Notes under the pieces: model-generated
Seen by the model: only the letters and a program-made list of their open reading frames with translations
Databases searched by the model: none
Told to the model about the DNA's origin: nothing
Position numbers and translations under genes: made by a program
Source of the DNA: Nocardioides dokdonensis FR1436
GTDB taxonomy: Bacteria > Actinomycetota > Actinomycetes > Propionibacteriales > Nocardioidaceae
NCBI RefSeq assembly: GCF_001653335.1
Contig: NZ_CP015079.1
Coordinates: 1,984,001-2,048,000 of the forward strand
DNA: 64,000 nucleotides
Reading direction: 5' to 3'
Shown here: one piece after another, positions 7,480-15,829 of the stretch
How the letters are laid out: each line of letters opens with the position of its first letter
Numbering within the stretch: position 1 is the first letter of the stretch

Positions 7480-9534
7480 GTGCCTGAGACGCCCACCCCC
7501 GACGCGACCCCCGACGCGGCGACCCCGCCGTTGCTCAGCGACGCGACGACCCACCCGGTCACCGAGCTGCTGAGCCAGGCCGTGGCCGCGCTGGGCGGGT
7601 CCGAGCGGGCCGGGCAGGTGCAGATGGCCGAGGCCGTCGCGCGCGCGTTCGTGGAGGAGGAGCACCTGCTCGTCCAGGCCGGCACCGGCACCGGCAAGTC
7701 GCTGGCCTACCTGGTGCCCTCATTGCTCAACCACGAGCGGGTGGTGGTGGCCACCGCGACCCTGGCGCTGCAGCACCAGCTCGTCGAGCGCGACATCCCG
7801 CGCCTGATGGAGGCGGTCAAGGGCACCCCGGCCGGCAAGGGCGTCGACACCTCCTACGCGGTGCTCAAGGGCCGCTCCAACTACGCCTGCCTGCACCGGG
7901 TCCGCGAGGGCGTGCCCGACGACCAGGGCGCGCTGGTGCAGATGCCCGAGGGGTCGATGGGCCAGAAGGTGCTCGAGCTGCGCTCGTGGGCCGAGAAGGA
8001 GGCCGAGGACGGCGGGTCCGGCGAGCGCGACGGCGCCCCGCGGCACACCGACCGCGAGTGGCGCCAGGTCAGCGTCAGCCACCGCGACTGCCTCGGCGCC
8101 GCGCGCTGCCCCTTCGGCCAGGAGTGCTTCGCGGAGGTCGCGCGCGAGAAGGCGCACCGCTCCCACCTCATCATCACCAACCACTCGCTGCTCGCGATCG
8201 ACGCGATCGAGGGCGTGCCGATGATCCCCGAGTACGACGCCGTGGTGATCGACGAGGCCCACGAGCTGACCGCGCGGGTCACCCAGGCCGCCACCGACGA
8301 GCTCTCGGCACTCGACGTCGAGCGGGCCGCGAAGCGCTCGGGGCGCCACGTCGACGGCTCCGAGGCCGACGACCTGGCCGATGCCGCCGACGCGCTGCGC
8401 GACGCGATGGCCGAGTGCGACGCGGGTCGGTTCGAGCGGCTCCCGGTGCACCTGGGCGACGCGCTCCAGCTGGTGCGCGACGCGGCCCGCGCGTGCGTGT
8501 CGGCGTACCCCAAGGACAGCCCGAAGGATGCCGGCGAGGGCGACGCCGGCAAGCAGCAGTCCAAGGGCATGGTCCAGGACGTCTTCGTCACCGCCGAGCG
8601 GATGGCCGCCGACCTGGAGTCCGACGTGCTGTGGCTGGGCGAGGCGCGCGAGCGGATGCCGGCGCGCCTCTACGTCGCGCCGCTGGCCGTGTGGGGCCCG
8701 ATGCGCGACAAGCTGCTCAGCGAGAAGACCGTCGTGCTGACGTCGGCGACCCTCATGCTCGGTGGCGACTTCGCCTCCGTCGCGACCAGCGTCGGGCTCA
8801 AGCCGAGCGAGCGGGTCGGGGTGGGCCGCGAGATCGCCGCCGGCGACGGGGTGCTGCCCTGGCGCGGGCTCGACGTCGGCAGCCCCTTCGACTACGGCCA
8901 GCAGTCGATCCTGTACGTCGCGCGGCACCTGCCGCAGCCCGGGCGCGACGGGCTGGTCAAGGCCCAGCTCGACGAGATCGTCGAGCTCGTCGACGCCGCC
9001 GACGGCCGCGCGCTGGGGCTGTTCTCCTCCCGGCGGGGAGCCGAGGCCGCCGCCGAGGCGGTGCGCGAGCGGCTGCCGCACCTGACGATCCTGGCCCAGG
9101 GCGACGCCCAGCTGCCCGAGCTGGCCAAGCAGTTCGTGAAGGACCCGCACACCGTGCTGTTCGGGACGCTGTCGCTGTGGCAGGGCCTCGACGTGCCCGG
9201 TGACACCTGCCAGCTGGTGCTGATCGACCGGATCCCGTTCCCGCGGCCCGACGACCCGCTGATGAGCGCGCGGCAGAAGGCGGCCGACAAGGCCGGCGGC
9301 AACGGGTTCATGCAGGTCGCGGCCACCCACGCGGCCCTGCTGCTGGCCCAGGGCGCGGGCCGGCTGATCCGCACCACAACCGACCGCGGCGTCGTGGCCG
9401 TCCTCGACCCGCGGCTGGCCACCGCTCGATACGGCTCGTTCCTCAAGGCCAGCCTGCCGCCGATGTGGACCACCACCGACCCGGCCGTGGTCCGCAAGGC
9501 GCTGGCGCGGCTGTCCTCCTCCGCCAAGGACTGA
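7480..9534 (+). CDS. DinG/XPD-like ATP-dependent DNA helicase
   Basis: A 684-residue superfamily 2 helicase. Motif I is QAGTGTGKSLAY and motif II is DEAHEL. Four cysteines between motifs Ia and II (YACLHR and CLGAARCPFGQECF) are placed as iron-sulfur ligands of the XPD/DinG group. Motif VI is QGAGRLIRT. Such enzymes unwind 5'-tailed DNA, R-loops or G-quadruplexes during repair. The GTG start follows TAGGGT by exactly six bases, so the mRNA is probably leaderless. A perfect hairpin follows the gene. The precise paralogue (DinG or YoaA) is not decided. Confidence 0.88.
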   Translation: MPETPTPDATPDAATPPLLSDATTHPVTELLSQAVAALGGSERAGQVQMAEAVARAFVEEEHLLVQAGTGTGKSLAYLVPSLLNHERVVVATATLALQHQLVERDIPRLMEAVKGTPAGKGVDTSYAVLKGRSNYACLHRVREGVPDDQGALVQMPEGSMGQKVLELRSWAEKEAEDGGSGERDGAPRHTDREWRQVSVSHRDCLGAARCPFGQECFAEVAREKAHRSHLIITNHSLLAIDAIEGVPMIPEYDAVVIDEAHELTARVTQAATDELSALDVERAAKRSGRHVDGSEADDLADAADALRDAMAECDAGRFERLPVHLGDALQLVRDAARACVSAYPKDSPKDAGEGDAGKQQSKGMVQDVFVTAERMAADLESDVLWLGEARERMPARLYVAPLAVWGPMRDKLLSEKTVVLTSATLMLGGDFASVATSVGLKPSERVGVGREIAAGDGVLPWRGLDVGSPFDYGQQSILYVARHLPQPGRDGLVKAQLDEIVELVDAADGRALGLFSSRRGAEAAAEAVRERLPHLTILAQGDAQLPELAKQFVKDPHTVLFGTLSLWQGLDVPGDTCQLVLIDRIPFPRPDDPLMSARQKAADKAGGNGFMQVAATHAALLLAQGAGRLIRTTTDRGVVAVLDPRLATARYGSFLKASLPPMWTTTDPAVVRKALARLSSSAKD

Positions 9535-9556
9535 CCCCGGCCCTGGTCCGGCCGCC

Positions 9557-9604
9557 GGACGTCATACGGGCGGGACGTCCGTCACCGCCCAACGTATGAC
9601 GTCC
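9557..9604. terminator. Bidirectional hairpin between convergent genes
   Basis: GGACGTCATACG (9557-9568) pairs perfectly with 9593-9604 over a 24-base loop, and GC-rich flanks can extend the stem. It sits between the ends of the helicase and phosphodiesterase genes. Confidence 0.75.
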
Positions 9605-9623
9605 CGGCGCCGTGCCCGGCGCT

Positions 9624-10937
9624 CTACAGCCGCGCCCGCCCGTCGTACCCGCCGCGCGGCGGCTTCAGCCCGAAGAACGCACCGACGGTGGGCGCGACGT
9701 CGGTGGTGCGGGCGTGCCGCGAGGAGACCCGGCCCGCGGGGACCGCGGGGTGCCCGCCGCCGATGAAGAACGGGATGGCGCGGGTGGCGGGGTGGCCGTG
9801 GTTGCCGGGGATCGGGTTGGAGAAGACGTCCGGGTCGCTGAAGCGCCACCCGGCCTCGCAGAAGACCACCACGTCGCCGGACTCCGGGCCCAGGCGCAAC
9901 CAGCCGGCGCGGCGGTCCCAGGCCTTGAGCACCCCGGGGACCTCGGAGGCGATGCGGCGGATGCGGCGTACGGCCTTGTCGCGGTCGGCGGCCGGTCCGG
10001 TCCAGTAGACGAGGTCGGCGCCGCCGTTGTCGGCGATCGCGAACCGGCCGGCCAGGAACGGGTCGTCGGAGAGCGGACCGTCGAGGGAGACGATCCTGTC
10101 GGGGTAGGACCAGTCCATCGAGTGGTCGGCCAGCACGACGACGATCGAGTGCTCCCAGCGCCCCGAGCTCTTCAGCTCGGCCACGAAGTTCCCGACGAGC
10201 CGGTCGGTGTTGAGCAGCGCGAGCCGGCGGGCGGCCTCGAGGGTGGTGGGCCCGGTCAGGTCGGAGTGCCCGAGCCGGTCGACGTCGCCGAGGTTGACGA
10301 AGACCAGGTGCGGGTCGAACTCCTCGATCATGTCGAGGGTGGCGCGCATCGTGAACTCGTCGGGCGCGTGGCCCGAGATCGGCACGATCGGCGCCGGCTC
10401 CCAGCGGTGCGTGGCCCGCTCGCCGAAGATCCCGTAGAGGTACTCCTTGCTGAGCACCGTGCCGGTGCTCAGCCCGCGCTTGTCGAGCCGCTCGAGGATG
10501 GTCGGGAAGCGCAGGTCGGAGGGCTGGTCGAGGGTGCGGACGTCGCCCAGCTCGCGGTCGTAGACGGCGTTGGCCGGCACGCCGCTGCGGTCGGGGCGCA
10601 CCCCGGTCATCATCATCGTGTGGTTGGGGATGGTCTCCATCACCGGCATCGAGGTGGCCCGCGGGTGGTGCAGTCCGCCCTCGCGCAGCGCCAGGAGGTT
10701 CGGCGTCAGGCCGCTGTCGATCTCTTCGGGCCGGCAGCCGTCGACGACGAGCACGTAGGCCCGCTTGCGGGTCGAGGCCCGTGCGGCGAGCGCCGGCTGG
10801 AGGCCGGCCACGGTCGAGAAGGCCAGGCCGGAGGCCGCCGCCGTGAGCACCGTACGTCGACCGGCGCGGATCTCACCGAGCCCGCGGGCGAACGGGGCGT
10901 CGGCGCCGGCGGGGCGGGGCACGTCGGACTCGCACAT
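9624..10937 (-). CDS. Secreted type I phosphodiesterase/nucleotide pyrophosphatase-like protein
   Basis: A 437-residue member of the alkaline phosphatase superfamily (phosphodiesterase/nucleotide pyrophosphatase branch). After GRRTVLTAAAS, a twin-arginine-like signal, the core shows VLVVDGCRPEEID (first metal Asp), the nucleophile-region Thr in METIPNHTMMMTGV, LGDVDRLGHSD and VLADHSMDW (metal His/Asp), and PGNHGH near the end. It probably hydrolyses phosphodiesters outside the cell. Its ATG overlaps the stop of phoD by one base (TGATG), so the two are translationally coupled and likely cotranscribed for phosphate release. Confidence 0.85.
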   Translation of the reverse strand: MCESDVPRPAGADAPFARGLGEIRAGRRTVLTAAASGLAFSTVAGLQPALAARASTRKRAYVLVVDGCRPEEIDSGLTPNLLALREGGLHHPRATSMPVMETIPNHTMMMTGVRPDRSGVPANAVYDRELGDVRTLDQPSDLRFPTILERLDKRGLSTGTVLSKEYLYGIFGERATHRWEPAPIVPISGHAPDEFTMRATLDMIEEFDPHLVFVNLGDVDRLGHSDLTGPTTLEAARRLALLNTDRLVGNFVAELKSSGRWEHSIVVVLADHSMDWSYPDRIVSLDGPLSDDPFLAGRFAIADNGGADLVYWTGPAADRDKAVRRIRRIASEVPGVLKAWDRRAGWLRLGPESGDVVVFCEAGWRFSDPDVFSNPIPGNHGHPATRAIPFFIGGGHPAVPAGRVSSRHARTTDVAPTVGAFFGLKPPRGGYDGRARL

Positions 10938-12688
10938 CAGTTGTCTCCCACGGGGGTCGCGACGCGCTGCACCGTGCTGGTGCCGGCGAGGGTGCGGAAC
11001 GACGCGTCGTGCGTCGCGGTCGTCTGCTTGTCGTCGCGCGAGCCGATGATGAACCAGTCCATCTGGGTGCGCTCGGCGGTGATGTCGAGCACCGAGAAGC
11101 CGTGGTCGTCGAAGTTGAGGTACTTCACGTGCCGGTTGTTGGCCATGAAGACCGCCTCCACGACGGGGGTCAGCGCGGGTTGGCCGGTGATGTCCTTGAG
11201 GTTGTTGGAGGTGACCGAGGAGCACACGAACTCCACCGCGACCGAGTCGCCGAGCACCGGGTAGGCCGAGGTGTCCAGCGGCAGGTCGTTGGCCCAGCCG
11301 GAGTGGATGTCGCCGGTCACGAACACCACGTCCTTGACCTGGTGGTCGTCGAGGTGGGCGAAGACCTCGCGGCGATCGGCGGTGTAGCCGTCCCACTGGT
11401 CGACGTTGTAGGGCGAGCCGTCCTGCGGCAGCAGCCCGGTGACGTCGTTGACCGGGTCGACGAGCTCGTTGGGCAGGTCGGCGAAGGTGACCGGGGCGAT
11501 CATCACCGGGTTGCCGATGATCTTCCACTGCGGCGCGTGGTTGCCGCGGGTCAGGGAGTCCTTGAGCCACTCCATCTGCCGCTTGCCGGTGATCGAGCGC
11601 GAGGGGTCGTTGATCTCCGAGTCGATGATCGGGGTCGCGACCTGCTCGGAGCGGTAGGTGCGCAGGTCGAGCATGCTGATCTCGGCCAGGTCGCCGAAGC
11701 GCAGGCGCCGGTAGAGCCGCGCCCCGTCGCCCAGCGAGGCGGTGCCGTCCATGCGCACCGGCATCCACTCGTCGTACGCGCGGTGGGCGCGGGCGCGCCG
11801 TCGGCGGTAGTCGCCCTCGGTGTCGTCGTGGTTCTCCGCGCCTGCCTTCCACTGGTCGTTGGTGACCTCGTGATCGTCCCAGGTCACGATCCAGGCGTGC
11901 GCCGCGTGCAGCGCCTGCAGGTCCGGGTCGGTCTTGTACTGCGCGTGCCGGCGCCGGTAGTCGCTGAGCGTGACGACCTCGTGCGGCGGGTCGTGCGGGC
12001 GCACGTCGACGTTGTCGCGACCCATCCCGTACTCGCCGGGGCCGTACTCGTAGAAGTAGTCGCCCAGGTGCAGCACCGCGTGCAGGTCGCGGCGCGCCGC
12101 GAGGTGGCGGTAGGCGCTGAACCAGCCGGCCTGCAGGTTGGCGCAGGAGACCACGCCCAGGCGCAGGTTGGCGGGGGTGGCGCGCTTGGCGGGGGCGGTG
12201 CGGGTGGTGCCGACCGGGCTGCGCTGCCCGCGGGCGACGAAGCGGTAGTAGTAGGTCGTCTCCGGTTGGAGGCCGGTGACGTCGAGCTTGACGGTGTGGT
12301 CGCGCGCGGCGCTGGTCGCGAAGCGGCCGCGGCGCACGACACGGCGGAAGCGGCGGTCGGTGGCGACCTCCCAGCGCACCCCCAGCCGCGGGCCCTTCCC
12401 GGAGCCGGGCTGTGCGGCCCGGGTGGGGGTGACCCGGGTCCAGATCAGCACCGCGTGCGGCAGCGGGTCGCCGGAGGCGACGCCGTGCGCGAAGACGTCG
12501 TGCCGGGCGCTGGCCGCGCGGGCAGCGGGCGCGGTGAGTGCGCCGCTGCCGGCGGCCACGGCGGCGCTGCCGGCCCCGACGGCGAGGACCGTACGCCGCC
12601 CCAGGGCGGCCAGGCGGTCGCGCTCGGCGTCGCGGACGGGCCCGGTGGGGGAGGGAGCGGCAGGGGAGGGGATCTGCGGTGGGGTCAC
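10937..12688 (-). CDS. phoD: Alkaline phosphatase PhoD
   Basis: A 583-residue PhoD-type metallophosphoesterase, exported by the Tat pathway (LGRRTVLAVGAG near residue 29) and acting on phosphodiesters or phosphomonoesters outside the membrane. The N-terminal PhoD domain shows HGVASGDPLPHAVLIWTR. The catalytic part shows GVVSCANLQAGWFSAYRH, HLGDYFYEYGPGEY, VTWDDHEVTNDQW and VTGDIHSGW. Residue order and length match the family. It is first in a two-gene unit with the phosphodiesterase. The lexA terminator ends 15 bases before its start. Confidence 0.92.
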   Translation of the reverse strand: MTPPQIPSPAAPSPTGPVRDAERDRLAALGRRTVLAVGAGSAAVAAGSGALTAPAARAASARHDVFAHGVASGDPLPHAVLIWTRVTPTRAAQPGSGKGPRLGVRWEVATDRRFRRVVRRGRFATSAARDHTVKLDVTGLQPETTYYYRFVARGQRSPVGTTRTAPAKRATPANLRLGVVSCANLQAGWFSAYRHLAARRDLHAVLHLGDYFYEYGPGEYGMGRDNVDVRPHDPPHEVVTLSDYRRRHAQYKTDPDLQALHAAHAWIVTWDDHEVTNDQWKAGAENHDDTEGDYRRRRARAHRAYDEWMPVRMDGTASLGDGARLYRRLRFGDLAEISMLDLRTYRSEQVATPIIDSEINDPSRSITGKRQMEWLKDSLTRGNHAPQWKIIGNPVMIAPVTFADLPNELVDPVNDVTGLLPQDGSPYNVDQWDGYTADRREVFAHLDDHQVKDVVFVTGDIHSGWANDLPLDTSAYPVLGDSVAVEFVCSSVTSNNLKDITGQPALTPVVEAVFMANNRHVKYLNFDDHGFSVLDITAERTQMDWFIIGSRDDKQTTATHDASFRTLAGTSTVQRVATPVGDN

Positions 12689-12702
12689 GCCTCATCCAAC
12701 GA

Positions 12703-12737
12703 CGAACCCCCGTCCGCGTGACGCGGACGGGGGTTCG
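12703..12737 (-). terminator. Strong terminator after lexA
   Basis: A perfect 16-bp stem (CGAACCCCCGTCCGCG and its complement) with a three-base loop, 74 bases beyond the lexA stop and just before phoD. The sequence after the stem on the minus strand is moderately T-rich. Confidence 0.85.
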
Positions 12738-12810
12738 GACGCCGAGTGTTCACCGTCGGTTCGACGGTGCGACAGGTGCGGGGCTCAGGGGCTGCCCCCA
12801 GAGGCTGTCC

Positions 12811-13545
12811 CTAGAGGCTGCGCAGCACCGCGGTGACGACGCCGAGGATCGAGGCGTGGGTGCCGTCGATGGGCTCGTAGGCGTCGTTGTGCGGCAGCAG
12901 CCAGACCTTGCCGTCCTTGCGCTGGAAGGTCTTGACGGTGGCCTCGTCGCCGATCAGGGCGGCCACGATCTGGCCGTTGCTTGCGGTCTGCTCCTGGCGG
13001 ATCACCACGTAGTCGCCGTCGCAGATGGCGGCGTCGATCATCGAGTCGCCGGAGACCTCGAGCAGGAAGAGGGTGCCGTCGCCCACGAGCTGCTTGGGCA
13101 GCGGGAAGACGTCCTCGACGCGCTCCTCGGCCAGGATCGGACCACCGGCGGCGATGCGACCCACGACCGGGACGTAGGTGGCGGCCGGCATGGTGTTGCC
13201 GACGTCGGTCTCGTCGACCGAGCTGTCGTCGGCCGAGGAGATCGCGCGGCGACGCGCCATCAGCTCGGGCAGGAAGACCTCGAGCGCGCGGGGCCGGTGC
13301 GCGTCGCGCTTGAGGAAGCCCTTCTCCTCGAGCACCTTCAGCTGGTGGGAGACGCTCGAGGTACTGGTCAGGCCGACGGCCTGGCCGATCTCGCGCATGC
13401 TCGGCGGGTAGCCGCGGGTCTCGATGGCCTCCTTGATGCAGCCGAGCACCTTGACCTGGCGTGGGGTGAGGCCGGTCGCGTCGGGGGGCCCGTCGGGCAG
13501 CTCCGCGACCTTCCGCTTGCGGGGGACGCCGTCCTTGGTCGCCAT
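12811..13545 (-). CDS. lexA: SOS repressor LexA
   Basis: A 244-residue LexA, the repressor of DNA-damage genes that cleaves itself when bound by RecA filaments. The N-terminal winged helix (about residues 25-90) includes [14 protein letters not shown] and [13 protein letters not shown]. The cleavage site is Ala133-Gly134 in GRIAAGGPI. The catalytic dyad is Ser168 (SGDSMID) and Lys205 (ATVKTF). The ATG at 13545 has GAAAGG seven bases upstream. Two LexA boxes in the 333-base divergent region indicate autoregulation and control of the LysM gene. Confidence 0.97.
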   Translation of the reverse strand: MATKDGVPRKRKVAELPDGPPDATGLTPRQVKVLGCIKEAIETRGYPPSMREIGQAVGLTSTSSVSHQLKVLEEKGFLKRDAHRPRALEVFLPELMARRRAISSADDSSVDETDVGNTMPAATYVPVVGRIAAGGPILAEERVEDVFPLPKQLVGDGTLFLLEVSGDSMIDAAICDGDYVVIRQEQTASNGQIVAALIGDEATVKTFQRKDGKVWLLPHNDAYEPIDGTHASILGVVTAVLRSL

Positions 13546-13631
13546 CGTGTGCCTTTCGTGCGCGAGGCCCGAGCCGGGGTGTCCGCTCGGATGGTCGTGA
13601 GGACACGGTAGCGCCGCAGGGCGGGCAACTT

Positions 13632-13645
13632 CAAACATCTGTTCG
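13632..13645 (-). promoter_or_regulatory. LexA box near lexA
   Basis: CAAACATCTGTTCG matches the actinobacterial SOS box CGAAC-N4-GTTCG with one change. It lies 87 bases upstream of the lexA start, as expected for autorepression. Confidence 0.75.
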
Positions 13646-13703
13646 AACGGCGTGTCGGACCGCGGCCCGGTGGGTGTGGCTGGTAACCCCCGTCGACAGG
13701 CCT

Positions 13704-13717
13704 CGAACAATTGTTCG
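13704..13717. promoter_or_regulatory. Perfect LexA box in the divergent region
   Basis: CGAACAATTGTTCG is a perfect palindromic SOS box. It lies just upstream of the LysM-gene promoter candidate and can serve both directions. Confidence 0.9.
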
Positions 13718-13726
13718 CGCACCCTC

Positions 13727-13778
13727 TTGCATTCCCTCGAACACCTGATCTAGTCTCGCTCATGTGTTCGATCGAACA
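13727..13778 (+). promoter_or_regulatory. Promoter candidate for the LysM gene plus palindrome
   Basis: TTGCAT (13727-13732) and TAGTCT (13751-13756) are 18 bases apart, and a CGAAC half-site lies in the spacer. Just downstream, 13765-13778 reads TGTTCGATCGAACA, a second perfect palindrome with the LexA half-sites in reversed order. With the two boxes above, this accounts for the 333-base gap between lexA and the LysM gene. Confidence 0.55.
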
Positions 13779-13878
13779 CCTGGTCGAGGAGCTTCTCGAC
13801 CGGGACTGTCGGTGGCCGTCTGTAGACATCACCTCGACCGATCACGACAACGACCACCCCCTTCCCCAGGAGGTCACC

Positions 13879-14235
13879 ATGAGCACCATCGCCCAGTTCC
13901 CCATGCAGACCCAGCACCCCGTCCAGACGCGTACGACGCCCGGCCCGGTCCGGTTGACCCGTCGCGGTCGCCTGGTCGTCCTGGGCCTCGCGCTGGTGCT
14001 GGTGGTCCTGGCCGGCGTCCTCCTGGCCGGCGGCTCGATGGCCACCAGCGAGAAGGGCACGCCCCCGCCGACCGAGGTGATCACCGTCGGCACCGGCGAC
14101 ACCCTGTGGGCCATCGCCACGGAGCGGGCCCAGGGTGACGACGTGCGCGAGATGATCCAGCACATCCAGACGCTCAACGCCCTCGACGGTGGCCTGGTGG
14201 TCACCGGTCAGCGGCTGCGGGTCCCGACCAGCTGA
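13879..14235 (+). CDS. LysM protein, SOS division-inhibitor-like (YneA/ChiZ position)
   Basis: A 118-residue membrane protein: a cytosolic basic stretch, one membrane segment (about residues 30-50) and a C-terminal LysM domain (VITVGTGDTLWAIATE...GQRLRVP) that binds peptidoglycan outside the membrane. It faces lexA across SOS boxes, the arrangement of Bacillus yneA, Corynebacterium divS and mycobacterial Rv2719c, which delay division after DNA damage. The ATG has a strong AGGAGG site. The function is inferred from position and architecture rather than close sequence identity. Confidence 0.8.
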   Translation: MSTIAQFPMQTQHPVQTRTTPGPVRLTRRGRLVVLGLALVLVVLAGVLLAGGSMATSEKGTPPPTEVITVGTGDTLWAIATERAQGDDVREMIQHIQTLNALDGGLVVTGQRLRVPTS

Positions 14236-14284
14236 GGCTGCTCGACGGCCCTGCGGGGCACTGGCGGCTGCGGCCGCCCACGAT

Positions 14285-14360
14285 TTTCGCCGGTCGCCTC
14301 GACCCCGGCCGGCGAAACCAGGGGAAGCGAGGGGCGGGCCCAGGTGGGCCCGCCCCTCGC
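14285..14360. terminator. Two hairpins between convergent genes
   Basis: TTTCGCCGG (14285-14293) pairs with 14309-14317. A much stronger stem follows: GCGAGGGGCGGGCCCA (14327-14342) pairs perfectly with 14345-14360. They separate the LysM gene from the minus-strand membrane gene and can stop transcription from both sides. Confidence 0.8.
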
Positions 14361-14408
14361 GCTGTCTCCGGTGGAGCTCGGCCCCGATGAGTGCGGCACG
14401 GTGCGGCC

Positions 14409-14825
14409 TCAGCGGGCCGCGCGGCGTCCAGCGGGCTGCGCGGTGGCCGGTTCGGGGGAGTCTGTGGCGTCGGGGGAGCGTGGCGCAGGCGCCTGGGTGA
14501 TGCCCAGTGCGCGCAGCAGCCGCACGACCAGCATCAGTCCCACGAAGAGGCAGGCCACGGCGCCCAGCGAGGCCAGCGCCAGGAAGAACCATGCGGCCGA
14601 CTCGCCACTGCGGGCCTCGGCGCCGAAGTCGATCGCGGCGTACACGAGGTAGCCCCAGGCCACCACCGCCACGGTGACCCCGAGGGCGAGCCCGAGCATC
14701 CGGGGGTCCATGGAGCGCTTCGGCTTCGCGGCCCGCCGAGCCCCGGCCCGCTTGCCCGGAGCGGGGGGTGCTGGAGAGTGCCCGCTCGGCTCCACGACCA
14801 CCCTGTCCACGACCTCCCCGTCCAC
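14409..14825 (-). CDS. Small two-pass membrane protein of unknown function
   Basis: 138 residues. A hydrophilic Pro/Ala/Lys/Arg-rich N-terminus is followed by two membrane segments (MLGLALGVTVAVVAWGYLVY and AAWFFLALASLGAVACLFVG) and a charged tail. No family recognised. The GTG at 14825 is chosen because CACAAT lies exactly six bases upstream, the leaderless pattern of this genome. The open frame continues upstream but loses protein character there. It is divergent from nrdR, so its promoter abuts the NrdR-box region. Confidence 0.65.
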   Translation of the reverse strand: MDGEVVDRVVVEPSGHSPAPPAPGKRAGARRAAKPKRSMDPRMLGLALGVTVAVVAWGYLVYAAIDFGAEARSGESAAWFFLALASLGAVACLFVGLMLVVRLLRALGITQAPAPRSPDATDSPEPATAQPAGRRAAR

Positions 14826-14983
14826 GTGCCCATTGTGGCCGATGCCCCCTGGTCGCGGGGACCGGGGCGAGGAACTGGGGCTGCCTGCGTGGCGCTGACC
14901 TGCACCGATGCGGGGAGCGAGATCCAGATCACACCAATTCTGCGGACCGGGTTGCGCACCTCGGGTCCGCAGGCGTACGGTTC

Positions 14984-15030
14984 CACTACATCTAGTAGTT
15001 ACACCGGTGTAGTTATCCACATCTAGTTCA
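14984..15030 (+). promoter_or_regulatory. Paired NrdR boxes upstream of nrdR
   Basis: CACTACATCTAGTAGT (14984-14999) and ATCCACATCTAGTTCA (15015-15030) share the core ACATCTAG exactly 31 bases apart, three helical turns. This is the spacing known for paired NrdR boxes. A 12-bp palindrome, TACACCGGTGTA (15000-15011), lies between them. The rest of the 325-base gap (14826-15150) shows no other gene. Confidence 0.8.
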
Positions 15031-15150
15031 CAGAACCGATGTGGAAGGTGCACAGGTGGACGGTTGTTCTCCACAGGAACAGCTTCGATATCCACAGGTA
15101 CGGACCCCAGCAGGGGCCCGTCCGGCGCGCCCGAGAGAGGAGGAACCCTG

Positions 15151-15636
15151 ATGCACTGCCCCTACTGCCGTGGCACCGACACCCGGGTCCTCGACTCCCG
15201 GGTCTCCGACGACGGCGGCTCGATCAAGCGTCGGCGTACCTGCTCGGACTGCTCGAAGCGGTTCACCACGGTGGAGCAGATGCAGCTCACGGTCGTGAAG
15301 CGTTCGGGGGCCGCCGAGCCCTTCGTGCGCGAGAAGGCCGTGGCCGGTGTCCGCAAGGCCTGCAAGGGTCGCCCGGTCACCGAGGACCAGCTGGCCTGCC
15401 TGGGCCAGGCGGTCGAGGACGCGCTGCGCTCCTCCGGCGCCGCCGAGATGGCCGCCCACGAGGTCGGCCTCGCGATCCTGGGCCCGCTGCGCGAGCTCGA
15501 CGAGGTGGCCTACCTGCGCTTCGCGAGCGTCTACCGCCAGTTCGCCTCCGCGGCGGACTTCGAGGACGAGATCGCCATGCTCCGTGCCGAGCGACTCACG
15601 CTCGACACCGAGCCCGTTCCAGCCCCCACGGGCTGA
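15151..15636 (+). CDS. nrdR: Transcriptional repressor NrdR
   Basis: A 161-residue NrdR, which represses ribonucleotide reductase genes in response to ATP/dATP. The N-terminal zinc ribbon is CPYC (Cys3, Cys6) with CSDC (Cys31, Cys34), followed by RRRTC and KRFTT. The ATP-cone domain spans about residues 48-135 ([15 protein letters not shown]). The ATG is chosen for its GAGGAGGAA site; an upstream in-frame ATG overlaps the operator region. Paired NrdR boxes upstream imply autoregulation. nrdJ follows after a strong hairpin. Confidence 0.96.
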   Translation: MHCPYCRGTDTRVLDSRVSDDGGSIKRRRTCSDCSKRFTTVEQMQLTVVKRSGAAEPFVREKAVAGVRKACKGRPVTEDQLACLGQAVEDALRSSGAAEMAAHEVGLAILGPLRELDEVAYLRFASVYRQFASAADFEDEIAMLRAERLTLDTEPVPAPTG

Positions 15637-15644
15637 CCCAGACC

Positions 15645-15694
15645 GCCCGGCAGGTAGTGGGGAAGCTACCTGCCGGGCGCACCAACCCTTCCCC
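15645..15694 (+). promoter_or_regulatory. Hairpin with possible pseudoknot between nrdR and nrdJ
   Basis: GCCCGGCAGGTAG (15645-15657) pairs perfectly with 15666-15678, starting nine bases after the nrdR stop. Its loop contains GGGGAAG (15659-15665), which is complementary to CTTCCCC at 15688-15694, so an H-type pseudoknot is possible. It may be a plain terminator or attenuator that lowers nrdJ expression relative to nrdR. No standard cobalamin riboswitch core was recognised here. Confidence 0.55.
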
Positions 15695-15829
15695 CACCGC
15701 ACCGGAGCGCCGGTGTCGGTGGTCGCGGCGACCATGGAGACCGGGTCGCCCAGCACGAGCAGCAGTACGAGCCCTGAGCACGACGACGAGACCAGCACCC
15801 CCCGAGCGGGACCACAGAGGAGCACGGCA

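Noticed and set aside
9624..12695. Single frame of over 1000 codons covering both the phosphodiesterase and phoD
   Set aside because: The upstream two thirds lie in a wrong frame of phoD. The true start is at 10937, overlapping the phoD stop.
15637..15829. Cobalamin riboswitch before nrdJ
   Set aside because: Considered because the enzyme needs B12 and GGGAAGC occurs, but the conserved B12 box and overall core are not found. Only a hairpin with a possible pseudoknot is reported.
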